The notes: generated from the letters alone by a model not told the origin. A stretch of 64,000 bases of DNA from Bacteroidales bacterium UBA6397 (GCA_002439875.1 DJQB01000012.1:62001-126000), one strand, 5' to 3'; positions 8,543 through 17,643 are shown, counted from the stretch's first letter. Made by a program: numbers and translations.

Positions 8543-11209
8543 ATGAATAGATTAATACTCATAATCCTGTCCCTCGGTCTTTCCCTGGCCGCTCGGGCGC
8601 AGGAAGTGAAGGAGATAGACATTATCCCCGGTGAGAAATGGTGGGGCGGGGCGAGCGGACTTGGGGAGAAGATGCCGTTCAGCGAAATAGACGCGGACCT
8701 GCGATGGCAGAACTTCAACAGCCAGACCACCCCGCTGCTCGTGTCGAGCAAGGGACGCTACGTCTGGTGCGACGGTCCGTTCCGTTTTCAGGTGAAAGAC
8801 GGAAAACTCAACGTTGACGCCGCCAGGGGGACGGTGGAACTTGCCTCGGCCGGAAGCACATTGAGGGATGCCTATCTTGCCGCCTCAAGGAAGCATTTCG
8901 CGCCGGACGGCAAGCTGCCTCCCGCCATTTTTTTCTCGAAGCCGCAGTACAACACATGGATCGAGCTGATGTACGACCAGAACCAGAAGGACATTCTGGA
9001 ATACGCAAGGAACATTGTCAGCCACGGCTTCCCCGCCGGCATACTGATGATAGACGACAACTGGCAGAAGGACTACGGCAATTTTGAGTTCCGTCCGGAC
9101 AGGTTTCCCGATCCCAAAGGGATGGTGGACGAACTCCACGCAATGGGATTCAAGGTGATGCTTTGGATAAGTCCGTTCGTGTCCGCTGACAGCGAAGAGT
9201 ACAGAGACCTGATGCGGAAGGGCTACCTGACCAAAAGGAAAGGCAGCAATATGCCTGCGATCCACGACTGGTGGAACGGTGCGAGCGCATGCTATGACCT
9301 TAGCAACCCTGAGGCCGGCGCCCATCTTCGGGACATCCTTAAGAAAATGCAGCGGGACTACGGCATCGACGGCTTCAAGTTCGACGCGGGAGACCCGGAT
9401 CAGTACCAACAGGAGAAAATCGAGGTTTTTGACGGCAAGTCCTATGACGATGATCAGACCTTGCTCTGGTCAAGGTTCGGCCTTGATTTCCCTTACAATG
9501 AATTCCGGGCTTCATGGAAGGCTGGCGGCTTGCCTCTGGTGCAGCGTCTCGGAGACAAGAAGTACTCATGGGACGGAGTCGCGAGCCTTGTCCCTTCGAT
9601 GATAGCCTCAGGCCTGCTCGGCTACGCCTACACCTGCCCGGACATGATCGGAGGCGGGGAATACAGCAGCTTCCTCGGCGTCGACCCGAATGAGTTCGAC
9701 CAGTCGCTGATCGTCCGTTCCTGCCAGATTCACTCGATGATGCCGATGATGCAGTTCTCCGTGGCTCCATGGAGGATCCTTGACAAGGAGAATCTCGAAA
9801 CCTGCGTCAAGTATGCCAAATGGCACGAGCGGCTCGGTGATTACATACTCTCCCAAGCCAGAAACGCAGCCGCCACGGGAGAACCGATAGTGCGGCACAT
9901 GGAATATTCCTTCCCGGGACAGGGCTTCGAGGAATGCAATGACCAGTACATGCTGGGAGACAGGTATCTCGTCGCTCCGGTAATGTCAGCGGAGAACACA
10001 CGCACGGTCAAGCTCCCCGAAGGCGGATGGCGTGACGATGAGGGAAAAGTCTACAAGGGAGGGAAAACCTACACCATCGAGGTGCCTCTTTCCCGGCTTC
10101 CTTGGTTCGAGAGAATTGACAGAAACGCCCCGACGTCCGGTCACGACTCCTTCCGTCCCGGAGAGTTATGGACAGACACGGAGGGAAAGATCATCAATGC
10201 CCACGGCGCCGGTCTGCTGTACCATAAAGGAAAGTACTACATGTACGGGGAACACAAGAACCAGAGCGGACTGGCTCTTGACGGAGTGCATTGCTACTCC
10301 TCCACAGACCTGTACAACTGGAAGGACGAAGGACTCGCGCTGAAGGTGGATCCGGACGGATCGGGCAGCGACATCGAGTCCGGCTGCATTCTGGAGCGCC
10401 CAAAGGTCATCTATAACACAAAGACTGACAAGTACGTCATGTGGTTCCACCTTGAGCTCAAGGGGCAGGCCTACATCGCGGCAAGATACGGGGTCGCAAT
10501 CGCTGACAACCCCGTCGGCCCGTTCAAGTTCCTGCGCTCCGGGAGGGTGAATCCCGGCAAATGGGCGTTGGACATCAACGACTGGCAGAAGGAGCAGGAT
10601 TGGAGCAACCCGGTGTTTTGGGAAGTGGATACGGACCTCTACATCGAGAGCATAAGACAGGGAATGCTGTTCAAAAGAGACTTCTACGGAGGGCAGATGG
10701 CTCGTGATCAGACCGTATTCGTTGATGATGACGGCAAGGCCTATCACATCTACGCATCAGAAGAGAACTACACACTCCAGATAGCGGAGCTGACAGACGA
10801 CTACACCGCCCACACCGGAAAATATTCAAGGGCATTCGCAGGCCGGTCAATGGAAGCACCCGCCATATTCAAGAAAGACGGAAAATACTATCTGATGATG
10901 TCAGGCTGTTCGGGCTGGGCTCCCAATGCCGCGAGGACAGCTGTCGCTGACAACATTTTCGGTCCGTGGAAGGAACTCGGCAATCCGTGTTCAGGAGAAG
11001 GCGCGGAGCTGACATACCGCTCCCAGAGCACCTACATCATCAAGCTCCAGGAGACAAAGGACATCAAGCTCGGTGGCAGGGAACTGTACATCTACGTTGG
11101 TGACAGGTGGAATCCGGACGACCTCATAGACTCCCGTTACATCTGGCTTCCGATACGCTTTGAGGGCAACCGTTTCCTCGTGGACTGGACAGGCGAATGG
11201 AAGTATTGA
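8543..11209 (+). CDS. GH31 alpha-glycosidase fused to a GH43-like glycosidase
   Basis: Secreted two-domain enzyme with a Sec signal peptide (residues 1-19) and no lipobox. Residues about 20-530 form a GH31 enzyme. The nucleophile is Asp281 in GFKFDAGD and the likely acid/base is Asp367 in CPDMIGGG; GILMIDDNWQ and PDPKGMVDELHAMGFKVMLW match the barrel strands. Residues about 535-888 are a GH43-type beta-propeller (NAHGAGLLYHKGKYYMYGEH, ILERPKVIYN, DQTVFVDDDGKAY, SMEAPAIFKKDGKYYL). It most resembles the subfamily 24/34 branch, known for beta-galactosidases of arabinogalactan-type chains. Expected action: release of an alpha-linked unit and a beta-linked unit from one branched glycan. It lies just after the susCD operon. 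Confidence 0.85.
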   Translation: MNRLILIILSLGLSLAARAQEVKEIDIIPGEKWWGGASGLGEKMPFSEIDADLRWQNFNSQTTPLLVSSKGRYVWCDGPFRFQVKDGKLNVDAARGTVELASAGSTLRDAYLAASRKHFAPDGKLPPAIFFSKPQYNTWIELMYDQNQKDILEYARNIVSHGFPAGILMIDDNWQKDYGNFEFRPDRFPDPKGMVDELHAMGFKVMLWISPFVSADSEEYRDLMRKGYLTKRKGSNMPAIHDWWNGASACYDLSNPEAGAHLRDILKKMQRDYGIDGFKFDAGDPDQYQQEKIEVFDGKSYDDDQTLLWSRFGLDFPYNEFRASWKAGGLPLVQRLGDKKYSWDGVASLVPSMIASGLLGYAYTCPDMIGGGEYSSFLGVDPNEFDQSLIVRSCQIHSMMPMMQFSVAPWRILDKENLETCVKYAKWHERLGDYILSQARNAAATGEPIVRHMEYSFPGQGFEECNDQYMLGDRYLVAPVMSAENTRTVKLPEGGWRDDEGKVYKGGKTYTIEVPLSRLPWFERIDRNAPTSGHDSFRPGELWTDTEGKIINAHGAGLLYHKGKYYMYGEHKNQSGLALDGVHCYSSTDLYNWKDEGLALKVDPDGSGSDIESGCILERPKVIYNTKTDKYVMWFHLELKGQAYIAARYGVAIADNPVGPFKFLRSGRVNPGKWALDINDWQKEQDWSNPVFWEVDTDLYIESIRQGMLFKRDFYGGQMARDQTVFVDDDGKAYHIYASEENYTLQIAELTDDYTAHTGKYSRAFAGRSMEAPAIFKKDGKYYLMMSGCSGWAPNAARTAVADNIFGPWKELGNPCSGEGAELTYRSQSTYIIKLQETKDIKLGGRELYIYVGDRWNPDDLIDSRYIWLPIRFEGNRFLVDWTGEWKY

Positions 11210-11316
11210 CGGCTGGATCCCGATGAACGGCTTTAAAAAACTACTTGATTACAATCAAAAAAGTAAGATGACATGAGTATAAAACGCATGCTTCTACAGT
11301 CTATTATAAAGTTGGA

Positions 11317-11350
11317 TTGGAAGAGCGCTTCAGTTGGAAGAGCGCTTCAG
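11317..11350 (+). repeat. Two tandem 17-bp units in a 219-bp intergenic stretch
   Basis: The unit TTGGAAGAGCGCTTCAG occurs twice back to back (11317-11333 and 11334-11350). A partial third copy, TGCTTCAG, follows. Each unit carries the palindromic core AGCGCT. The stretch 11210-11428 holds no gene. The repeat could be a regulator site in front of the oxidoreductase operon or simple slippage. Confidence 0.7.
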
Positions 11351-11428
11351 TGCTTCAGATTCGATGACAATGACTAATGACTGATTGAAGTTGCTTGTGC
11401 CATATGCTGATGAAATAATTGAATTGCG

Positions 11429-12505
11429 ATGAAGAAAATCAAAGTCGGACTGATTGGTTACGGACGCATGGGCGGGTTCTTCGCGGATGAGTTCCAAAGG
11501 AGTCCCAAATGGGATCTGAAGTACATCTGCGATGTCTCAGATGTTGCCCTCCGCATTGCCGGAGAGAAATTTCCCGACGTTGTCAGGACCAAGGACGAGG
11601 ACATCATATTCAATGACCCTGAAGTGGAGGTGGTGGCGCTGACCGCCCTTGCCGACACGAGACTCAGCCGGGTGAGGAAGGCGGTCGCGACCGGCAAGAA
11701 CATGATAATGGAGAAGCCGATCGCTGATTCGATCGAGAGAGAATGGGAGGTCGTCAGGGAGACGGAGAACTCAGGTCTGCTCTCAACCGTGAATCTTTAC
11801 CTCAGGAACTCTTGGTTCATCAATGAGTTGAAGGATGTCATCCGTTCGGGGGAACTTGGCGAGCTTGCCATCGTCAGGCTCTGCCACATGACACCTGGTC
11901 TGTCTCCGGGAGAGGGTCATCACGAGTTTGAGGGACCGGCTTTCCACGACTGCGGAATGCACTTCATCGACATCGCGAGGTGGCTGGCCGGCAGCGAGTA
12001 CAAGACTTGGAACGCGCAGGCCATCAGGCTCTGGGAGTGGAAGGATCCGTGGTGGCTTCAGACCCACGGAACGTTTGAGAACGGAGTGGTCTTCGACATC
12101 ACACAGGGAGAAAACTACGGCCAGCTGGCGAAGGATCAGACGCACAATACCTATGCGGACATCATAGGCACTGAGGGTGTGGTAAGGATGAGCCACGATT
12201 TCAGGACAGCGGTGGTTGACATCCACGGAATCACGCGCACGGAGAGGATTGAGAGACCGTACGGAGGGAAGAACATAGACAAACTCATTGACATTTATGC
12301 AGACAGCCTGAGGAACGGGACATCTGATTCCAGACTCCCTACGCTCAGGGACGCGGCCATGGCTTCCGAGTATGCCTGGAAGATGTTGGAGGATGCCGCC
12401 ACGCACGACATGCCGGTCAAGGGCACCCATGAGGAGCTGGAGCGGATTTGGGAACGCAGGCGTACAGCGACCAACGGCTACGGACTGATTCATTGGAACC
12501 GGTAA
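11429..12505 (+). CDS. Gfo/Idh/MocA-family NAD(P)-dependent oxidoreductase (cytosolic)
   Basis: Sugar dehydrogenase of the glucose-fructose oxidoreductase type. The N-terminal Rossmann fold has the GLIGYGRMGG nucleotide loop (residues 8-17). The conserved EKP sits near residue 95 (MIMEKPIA), and the catalytic-region motif HDCGMHFIDIARW near residue 173. No signal peptide is visible, so it acts in the cytosol. It starts a run of genes with a second Gfo/Idh/MocA protein, a DUF1080 protein and an isomerase-like protein. By analogy with the Bacteroides 3-keto-glycoside system, its role may be reversible oxidation of C3 in a glycoside or reduction of the released 3-keto sugar. The exact substrate cannot be read. 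Confidence 0.85.
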   Translation: MKKIKVGLIGYGRMGGFFADEFQRSPKWDLKYICDVSDVALRIAGEKFPDVVRTKDEDIIFNDPEVEVVALTALADTRLSRVRKAVATGKNMIMEKPIADSIEREWEVVRETENSGLLSTVNLYLRNSWFINELKDVIRSGELGELAIVRLCHMTPGLSPGEGHHEFEGPAFHDCGMHFIDIARWLAGSEYKTWNAQAIRLWEWKDPWWLQTHGTFENGVVFDITQGENYGQLAKDQTHNTYADIIGTEGVVRMSHDFRTAVVDIHGITRTERIERPYGGKNIDKLIDIYADSLRNGTSDSRLPTLRDAAMASEYAWKMLEDAATHDMPVKGTHEELERIWERRRTATNGYGLIHWNR

Positions 12506-12581
12506 CCGATGCCCGTAAAGGACACGGACAAACCGGAAACATCACAGAGATTTTATTAACACAATACTACACACATTGATC

Positions 12582-14099
12582 ATGTCTAAAGAACTATCCA
12601 GAAGATCATTTATGAAGGTCGGAGCCGCGGCCGCGGCCGGTATCGCTGTAGCTCCGAATGTCCTTTTTGCCGGCAATTCGGAAAAAGCGGACAAGAAGAA
12701 GCAGCCTAAGCCTCTTGACAGAAAGCTCAGGATTATCGCCGTCGGCATCGGTGGCAGGGGTGCAAGCGTGTTACAAGCTTTAGAGACCGAAGACATCATC
12801 GGACTGTGCGACGTTGATTGGAAATATGCCGACCACGTCTTCAAGCGCTATCCGAATGCGAAGAGGTACAACGACTACCGCGTGATGTTCAGGGAACTTC
12901 TTCCGGAATGTGACGCTGTCATGTGCGCTACCGCTGACCACACCCACGCGATCATCTGCGCGGAGGCTCTGGCGGCCGGCAAGCACGTTTACTGCGAGAA
13001 GCCTCTCACCCACACCGTGTATGAGTCCAGGCTTCTGACAAAACTTGCAGCGAAGGCCGGTGTGGCCACACAGATGGGCAACCAGGGAGCGTCCAATGAG
13101 GGTGTCCGGCTAGCCTGCGAGTGGATCTGGAACGGTGAGATCGGCGAGGTGACCAAGGTTGACGCCTTCACTGACCGCCCGATCTGGCCTCAGGGGCTTG
13201 AGCGCCCAGCCGAGAAGATGAACGTGCCTTCGACCCTCAACTGGGACGCGTTCATCGGACCTGCCCCGATGCGCCCGTACCATTCCATCTACACTCCGTG
13301 GAATTTCCGCGGCTGGTGGGACTTCGGCACCGGAGCCCTCGGTGACATGGCGTGCCACATCCTCCACGCCCCGTTCAAGGCTCTGAACCTTGGTTATCCT
13401 ATCCACGTTCAGGGTTCCTCAACCAAGCTTCTCAGCGAGTCATGCCCTTCCGCGCAGCACGTGAAGTACATCTTCCCAGCCCGCGACAACATGCCTAAGG
13501 TCGCGATGCCAGAGGTCGAGCTGAACTGGTACGACGGCGGCCTTCTCCCGGACAGACCGGAAGGACTTCCTGCGGGAGTGGACATGAATTACTGGGGTGG
13601 CGCCGTGATTTTCCACGGCACAAAGGACACGCTCATCTGCGGCTGCTACGGATCCCGCCCATACCTTGTTTCAGGAAGGGTTCCCGATGCTCCTAAGCTT
13701 CTTCGCCGGGTCCCTGCCATCAGCGAGGACTTCACTGTCAACCACGTTCAGGACTGGGTTCGTGCCTGCAAGGAAGACCCTTCTGTCCGCGTGCCTTCAG
13801 CTTCCGACTTCAGCGAGGCCGGACCGTTCAACGAGATGGTTGTCATGGGAGTGCTGGCAGTCCGTCTTCAGGGGCTCAACCAGGTACTCGACTGGGATGG
13901 AAAGAACATGAGGTTCACCAACATTCCTGCCGACGCGACGGTGAAGTCGATGGTCAAGGACGGGTTCTCTATCCACGACGGCCACCCGACTTTCGAGAAC
14001 ACCTACACCGATCCCGTCAATGCGAACCAGTTCGCCGCCGAACTCATTAAGCACACCTACCAAAACGGCTACGGGCTTCCACCGATGCCGGAGGAATAA
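12582..14099 (+). CDS. Gfo/Idh/MocA-family oxidoreductase with twin-arginine signal (periplasmic)
   Basis: The ATG at 12582 gives a clean Tat signal (LSRRSFMKVGAAAAAG); a TTG six bases earlier is less likely. The Rossmann loop is AVGIGGRGAS, the EKP motif is CEKPLTH, and DFGTGALGDMACHILH is typical of the large Bacteroidetes subgroup of exported oxidoreductases. At 505 aa it is longer than cytosolic relatives, as usual for that group. Tat export implies folding with the cofactor in the cytosol and work in the periplasm. The likely role is oxidation of a glycoside to its 3-keto form, preparing it for the DUF1080 lyase/hydrolase encoded next. A strong hairpin separates the two genes. Confidence 0.87.
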   Translation: MSKELSRRSFMKVGAAAAAGIAVAPNVLFAGNSEKADKKKQPKPLDRKLRIIAVGIGGRGASVLQALETEDIIGLCDVDWKYADHVFKRYPNAKRYNDYRVMFRELLPECDAVMCATADHTHAIICAEALAAGKHVYCEKPLTHTVYESRLLTKLAAKAGVATQMGNQGASNEGVRLACEWIWNGEIGEVTKVDAFTDRPIWPQGLERPAEKMNVPSTLNWDAFIGPAPMRPYHSIYTPWNFRGWWDFGTGALGDMACHILHAPFKALNLGYPIHVQGSSTKLLSESCPSAQHVKYIFPARDNMPKVAMPEVELNWYDGGLLPDRPEGLPAGVDMNYWGGAVIFHGTKDTLICGCYGSRPYLVSGRVPDAPKLLRRVPAISEDFTVNHVQDWVRACKEDPSVRVPSASDFSEAGPFNEMVVMGVLAVRLQGLNQVLDWDGKNMRFTNIPADATVKSMVKDGFSIHDGHPTFENTYTDPVNANQFAAELIKHTYQNGYGLPPMPEE

Positions 14100-14111
14100 T
14101 AGAAACAAGAA

Positions 14112-14145
14112 GCCAGACCGGAAGGGAACGCCCCTCCGGTCTGGC
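14112..14145 (+). terminator. Intra-operon hairpin
   Basis: Perfect 11-bp inverted repeat (arms 14112-14122 and 14135-14145, 12-nt loop) between the Tat oxidoreductase and the DUF1080 gene. No T-run follows on the plus strand. It may protect or process the mRNA, or attenuate it. Confidence 0.45.
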
Positions 14146-14168
14146 CGATCTAAAAACAAATAACAAAA

Positions 14169-15041
14169 ATGAATAGAGCGTTATTTTACGCAGCGGCTGC
14201 AACCGCTTTTGTTGCATTTGCCACTTTAAGTGCCTGCAACAACAATTCAAAAAAGAAGACCGAGGAAAGCAGTGAGACATCGGCTGTACCTCAGTACACC
14301 GTGGTCGAGAAGCCTTGCGTCAATCTCAGCGAATATCCACAAGACAAGGACGGGTATTACGTGATCTTCGACGGGACTTCCTTGAAGGGATGGAGAGGCT
14401 ACATGAAGGATGTTGTCCCTCAGCGCTGGACAGTAGAGGACGGCTGCATTAAGTTCACGGGTTCTGGCACCGGAGAGGGACAGACCAAGGAAGGCGGAGA
14501 CCTCATCTTCGCTCACAAGTTCAAGAACTTCAAGCTTGAGTTTGACTGGAAAGTGGCGAAAGGGACCAATTCCGGTGTTTTCTATCTCGCGCAGGAAGTG
14601 ACCACAAAGGACAAGGACGGCAACGTTGAGGTCCAGCCGATCTACATTTCCTCTCCCGAATACCAGGTTCTTGACAACTCCACCCACCCTGACGCCCTTC
14701 TCGGCAAGGACGGCAACCGCCAGTCGGGCTCCCTCTACGACATGATTCCTGCGAAGCCGCAGAACTTCACAGGCTATGACAAGTGGCAGACCGGAGGAAT
14801 TATGGTCTATAAGGGCACCGTTGTTCACTACCAGAACGGCGAGAACGTGCTTGAGTACCATCTGTGGACCCAGCAGTGGACCGACATGCTGAAGAACAGC
14901 AAGTTCAGTCCTGAGGCTTGGCCACTCGCCTTCGAGCTTCTCAACAACTGCGGTGGCCCGAACCACGAAGGCTACCTCGGTTTTCAGGATCATGGAGACG
15001 ACGTGTGGTTCCGCAACATCCGTGTGAAGGTAATGGATTAA
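14169..15041 (+). CDS. DUF1080 lipoprotein, 3-keto-disaccharide hydrolase family
   Basis: Lipoprotein with Cys23 (TLSAC), so membrane-anchored in the periplasm or on the outer membrane. Residues about 60-288 form the DUF1080 jelly-roll fold: IFDGTSLKGWRGY opens the domain, GDLIFAHKFKNFKLEFDWKV, NSGVFYLAQ and SPEYQVLDN follow, and GYLGFQDHGDDVWFRNIRV closes it. This family cleaves glycosides already oxidised at C3. The neighbours supply the rest of such a route: Gfo/Idh/MocA dehydrogenases before it and an isomerase-like barrel 13 bp after it. The family call is firm; the substrate is unknown. Confidence 0.87.
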   Translation: MNRALFYAAAATAFVAFATLSACNNNSKKKTEESSETSAVPQYTVVEKPCVNLSEYPQDKDGYYVIFDGTSLKGWRGYMKDVVPQRWTVEDGCIKFTGSGTGEGQTKEGGDLIFAHKFKNFKLEFDWKVAKGTNSGVFYLAQEVTTKDKDGNVEVQPIYISSPEYQVLDNSTHPDALLGKDGNRQSGSLYDMIPAKPQNFTGYDKWQTGGIMVYKGTVVHYQNGENVLEYHLWTQQWTDMLKNSKFSPEAWPLAFELLNNCGGPNHEGYLGFQDHGDDVWFRNIRVKVMD

Positions 15042-15054
15042 ATCCTGTGAAATC

Positions 15055-15966
15055 ATGAAACACTCAGTTCTTTCGATAGTCACCGCATCCGTGGCGATTG
15101 TTCTCGGATGCTGCGATTTGTTCGCTGGTGAACCGCTTGTCGGCATCCAGCTCTATTCAGCAAGGGATTTGCTCGATCCCCCGGAGAAATATGCCGCAAA
15201 CCACGAGACTGTCCTGAAGCAGTTCTCCAAGATGGGCTACAACTGCGTTGAGACAGCATCGTACTCTGACGGGAAAATTTATGGACTCACCCCGGAGGAG
15301 TTCAAAGCCGACTGCGCCTCCGCTGGCCTTGTGCCGCTTTCCACGCATGTCTCCAGAAACCTCACTGTCGAGGAGTTCGCGGCAGGAAAGCCGAGCGAGG
15401 AGACCCTGCGCTGGTGGGAAGATTGCATCAGCGCCCACAAGGCGGCTGGGATGAAGTTCATCGTCACCCCTTGGGTGTACTTCGAGAATTCGGGCAGCAG
15501 CGTCCCAAAGACCCTAGCCGAATTGAAGATCTATTGCGACTATCTCAACACTGTCGGCAAGATGGTTTCCGATGCGGGGATGGAGTACGGCTACCACAAC
15601 CACTCCCATGAGTTCTCGGAGGTCGAAGGCGAGGTGATGTACGACTACATGCTCTCGCACACTAATCCTGAATATGTCTTCTTCGAGATGGATGTCTATT
15701 GGACAGTCATCGGCAATTCGAGCCCGGTTGACTATTTCAAGAAATATCCCGGACGTTTCAAACTCCTGCACATCAAGGACGAGAGGGAGATCGGCCAGAG
15801 CGGAATGGTCGGATTCGACGCGATCTTCGCCAATGCTAAGACTGCAGGAACCAAAGCCGTGATCATCGAAGTTGAAAGGTACTCCTACCCGGACGATGTC
15901 ATGCGCAGCATCCGTGAAAGCGCTGACTACCTCCGCAAATCCCGCTATACCAAAGCCTTGAGATAA
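15055..15966 (+). CDS. Secreted sugar isomerase/epimerase-like TIM barrel
   Basis: Xylose-isomerase-like barrel of the sugar phosphate isomerase/epimerase family. A signal peptide (residues 1-25, ending near LFAGEP) sends it to the periplasm. Motifs: VGIQLYSARDLL (about 29-40), YGYHNHSHEF (about 178-187, metal-ligand region), FFEMDVYW (about 204-211), FKLLHIKDE (about 233-241) and AVIIEVERY (about 268-276). It is the last gene of the four-gene 3-keto-glycoside-like operon. The exported form fits work on a sugar set free outside the cytosol. The true reaction is unknown. Confidence 0.82.
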   Translation: MKHSVLSIVTASVAIVLGCCDLFAGEPLVGIQLYSARDLLDPPEKYAANHETVLKQFSKMGYNCVETASYSDGKIYGLTPEEFKADCASAGLVPLSTHVSRNLTVEEFAAGKPSEETLRWWEDCISAHKAAGMKFIVTPWVYFENSGSSVPKTLAELKIYCDYLNTVGKMVSDAGMEYGYHNHSHEFSEVEGEVMYDYMLSHTNPEYVFFEMDVYWTVIGNSSPVDYFKKYPGRFKLLHIKDEREIGQSGMVGFDAIFANAKTAGTKAVIIEVERYSYPDDVMRSIRESADYLRKSRYTKALR

Positions 15967-16064
15967 TTCACCTTTCAGACTGGTCAGGAAGAGGTAAAAG
16001 GATTAATTTCCAACCAATTAATTATATAACAAACAAACAACAAACACTTTAAAATCTAACACAA

Positions 16065-16205
16065 ATGAAAATGAACAAGTTAAACTACAACGCTCCGCAG
16101 GTGACGGTTATCGCACTTAGCGCTGAAAATGTTATTTGCGGCTCTGCATCTAGCGTAGATGCAAACGGGTTTGAATATTACGAAGTAACTGAAGATTGGG
16201 AGTAA
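16065..16205 (+). CDS. 46-residue peptide of the Bacteroidales Y-x-A-P-x-V kind
   Basis: The ORF runs from an ATG after an A-rich leader (AACAAACAAACAACAAAC type) to a TAA. The product opens MKMNKLNYNAPQVTVIALSA, then reads ENVICGSASSVDANG and ends acidic (EYYEVTEDWE). Short proteins with an early Tyr-x-Ala/Ser-Pro, a hydrophobic strand and a Cys/Gly/Ser-rich middle are frequent in Bacteroidales, often before surface lipoprotein genes. That is the case here: a lipoprotein gene starts 35 bp later. No function is known to me. It could be a secreted or modified peptide, or a translated leader. Confidence 0.65.
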   Translation: MKMNKLNYNAPQVTVIALSAENVICGSASSVDANGFEYYEVTEDWE

Positions 16206-16240
16206 TTTTCAACAAAACTAAATTTCTAAAAAGTACGATC

Positions 16241-17560
16241 ATGAAAAGATTTTTCTACTCAACAATAGCCATAGTGATGATTTCATCAGCATTTGTGGCT
16301 TGTCAGAAAGAACAGCCTTCCGCAGAACCCGAAAATCCTGTAGTTGAAGCGAAGCCGTTCTCCGTAACTGTAAACGACCCGTTCTCCGCAGCCGACCCAC
16401 AGACCAAGGTGACGCTCGCTGATGGAGAGAAAATGTCGTGGGAAGCGGATGATAAGGACAAGCTCCTTATGGTTGTCTGCACAGACGATTCTGGTGAAAA
16501 AGGAACTGTTTACAAGTCCTCCGCGATAAAAATTGATGAGAACGGCAAAGCCACATTCACGTTTGATGAGACTCCAAAAGAGGGTACTGTGTCATTCTTT
16601 TATGGTCCGACGGAAGAATATAGCGAAGATATGACGAGAAAACTCCTTAATTATTCATTTCGCTGGCCGAATGATGGGAACGCAACTCCAGGAGCACTCG
16701 ATGCGAAAATGCTGTGTCTCAAAGCGAATCAGAGTTTCAAAGCCTCTGATTTACCTAACAGAGAACTGAAGATGCAACTCATCGGCAACATCCGTCGTTT
16801 CTTCATCTACTCTTCGACTTACGTAGGCGAGAAAGTTCAGTCAATCTCGGTGTCCTCCTCCAGCGATATAACAGGTAACATCGCCTATGACTATCTTGGT
16901 CGACCGCTTGCCAAAACAGATGAAAGGTGGAATGTTGCAGATAAGGAGGCCTTGGTAAGGTACCATAATAAAATAGTAACAGTAAAAGTTGAGAATGATC
17001 AACAGAAAGTTATCGCTAACTCCAAGAATGGTGTTAATAGTACCGGAATCTATATGACGGTTCCGTCTCTGGAGGCCAAAGATCTTACTTATTTGATAAT
17101 GACAGACAAAGCCCAGTATGTGCTGGATGCCGGAACAAGGACTTTTGATAACGGAGCTGTTACCAATATTTATGTAAATTTGGATAAGATAACTCGTGTC
17201 GATGCTGCAACTAAGGTGGTTAGGTATGCTGGTGAATTAGCTCAAAACTATGAACTTTCCGCTGAGGGAGAGAGTGATAGAGGGCTAAGTTGGTGGTATG
17301 CAGCGATAGATGGTGTAGAGCAGAACGATAATAACGGCCTGTTTTATGGCAAAGCCAAATTTGCTTACACGTATGAAAAAGGAGGTACAGTGGACTGGAT
17401 TTCCTGCAGACATGATGGATCATGGTGGAAAGTCACTTACGGTAAGAACGAAACTGGAGATGAACGCAAGGCAACAATAACAGCGACCTACGATCTCGGT
17501 GATGGATATTTTGCGTTACCTAAGACGAAATCCATAACAGTAACCCAGCCGGCACAATAA
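16241..17560 (+). CDS. Fimbrillin-like lipoprotein with BACON-like C-terminus
   Basis: The ATG at 16241 gives a signal peptide and lipobox with Cys21 (FVAC); an upstream TTG would overlap the preceding peptide gene and is rejected. Residues about 35-310 follow the fimbrillin/Mfa-like pattern (TKVTLADGEKMSWEADDKDKL, then strands and ITGNIAYDYLG). The last ~110 residues end in SITVTQPAQ, as BACON-like domains do, with a Trp-rich stretch (LSWWYAAIDG, GSWWKVTYG). It is probably a surface-exposed adhesin or pilin-like subunit. A strong terminator follows. Confidence 0.7.
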   Translation: MKRFFYSTIAIVMISSAFVACQKEQPSAEPENPVVEAKPFSVTVNDPFSAADPQTKVTLADGEKMSWEADDKDKLLMVVCTDDSGEKGTVYKSSAIKIDENGKATFTFDETPKEGTVSFFYGPTEEYSEDMTRKLLNYSFRWPNDGNATPGALDAKMLCLKANQSFKASDLPNRELKMQLIGNIRRFFIYSSTYVGEKVQSISVSSSSDITGNIAYDYLGRPLAKTDERWNVADKEALVRYHNKIVTVKVENDQQKVIANSKNGVNSTGIYMTVPSLEAKDLTYLIMTDKAQYVLDAGTRTFDNGAVTNIYVNLDKITRVDAATKVVRYAGELAQNYELSAEGESDRGLSWWYAAIDGVEQNDNNGLFYGKAKFAYTYEKGGTVDWISCRHDGSWWKVTYGKNETGDERKATITATYDLGDGYFALPKTKSITVTQPAQ

Positions 17561-17599
17561 ACGACAACTCAGCAGTAATTTGCTGGTTAATCCAAAATC

Positions 17600-17641
17600 A
17601 AAAGTCCCCGGAAGCCGTTCTCCATGCTTCCGGGGACTTTT
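17600..17641 (+). terminator. Rho-independent terminator
   Basis: Perfect inverted repeat (arms 17600-17615 and 17626-17641) with an A-run before and a T-run after, so it can act on both strands. It ends the lipoprotein transcript and may also end the minus-strand ATPase remnant. Confidence 0.9.
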
Positions 17642-17643
17642 CC

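Noticed and set aside
11317..11350. CRISPR-like repeat
   Set aside because: Units abut without spacers and there are only two; no cas genes are near.
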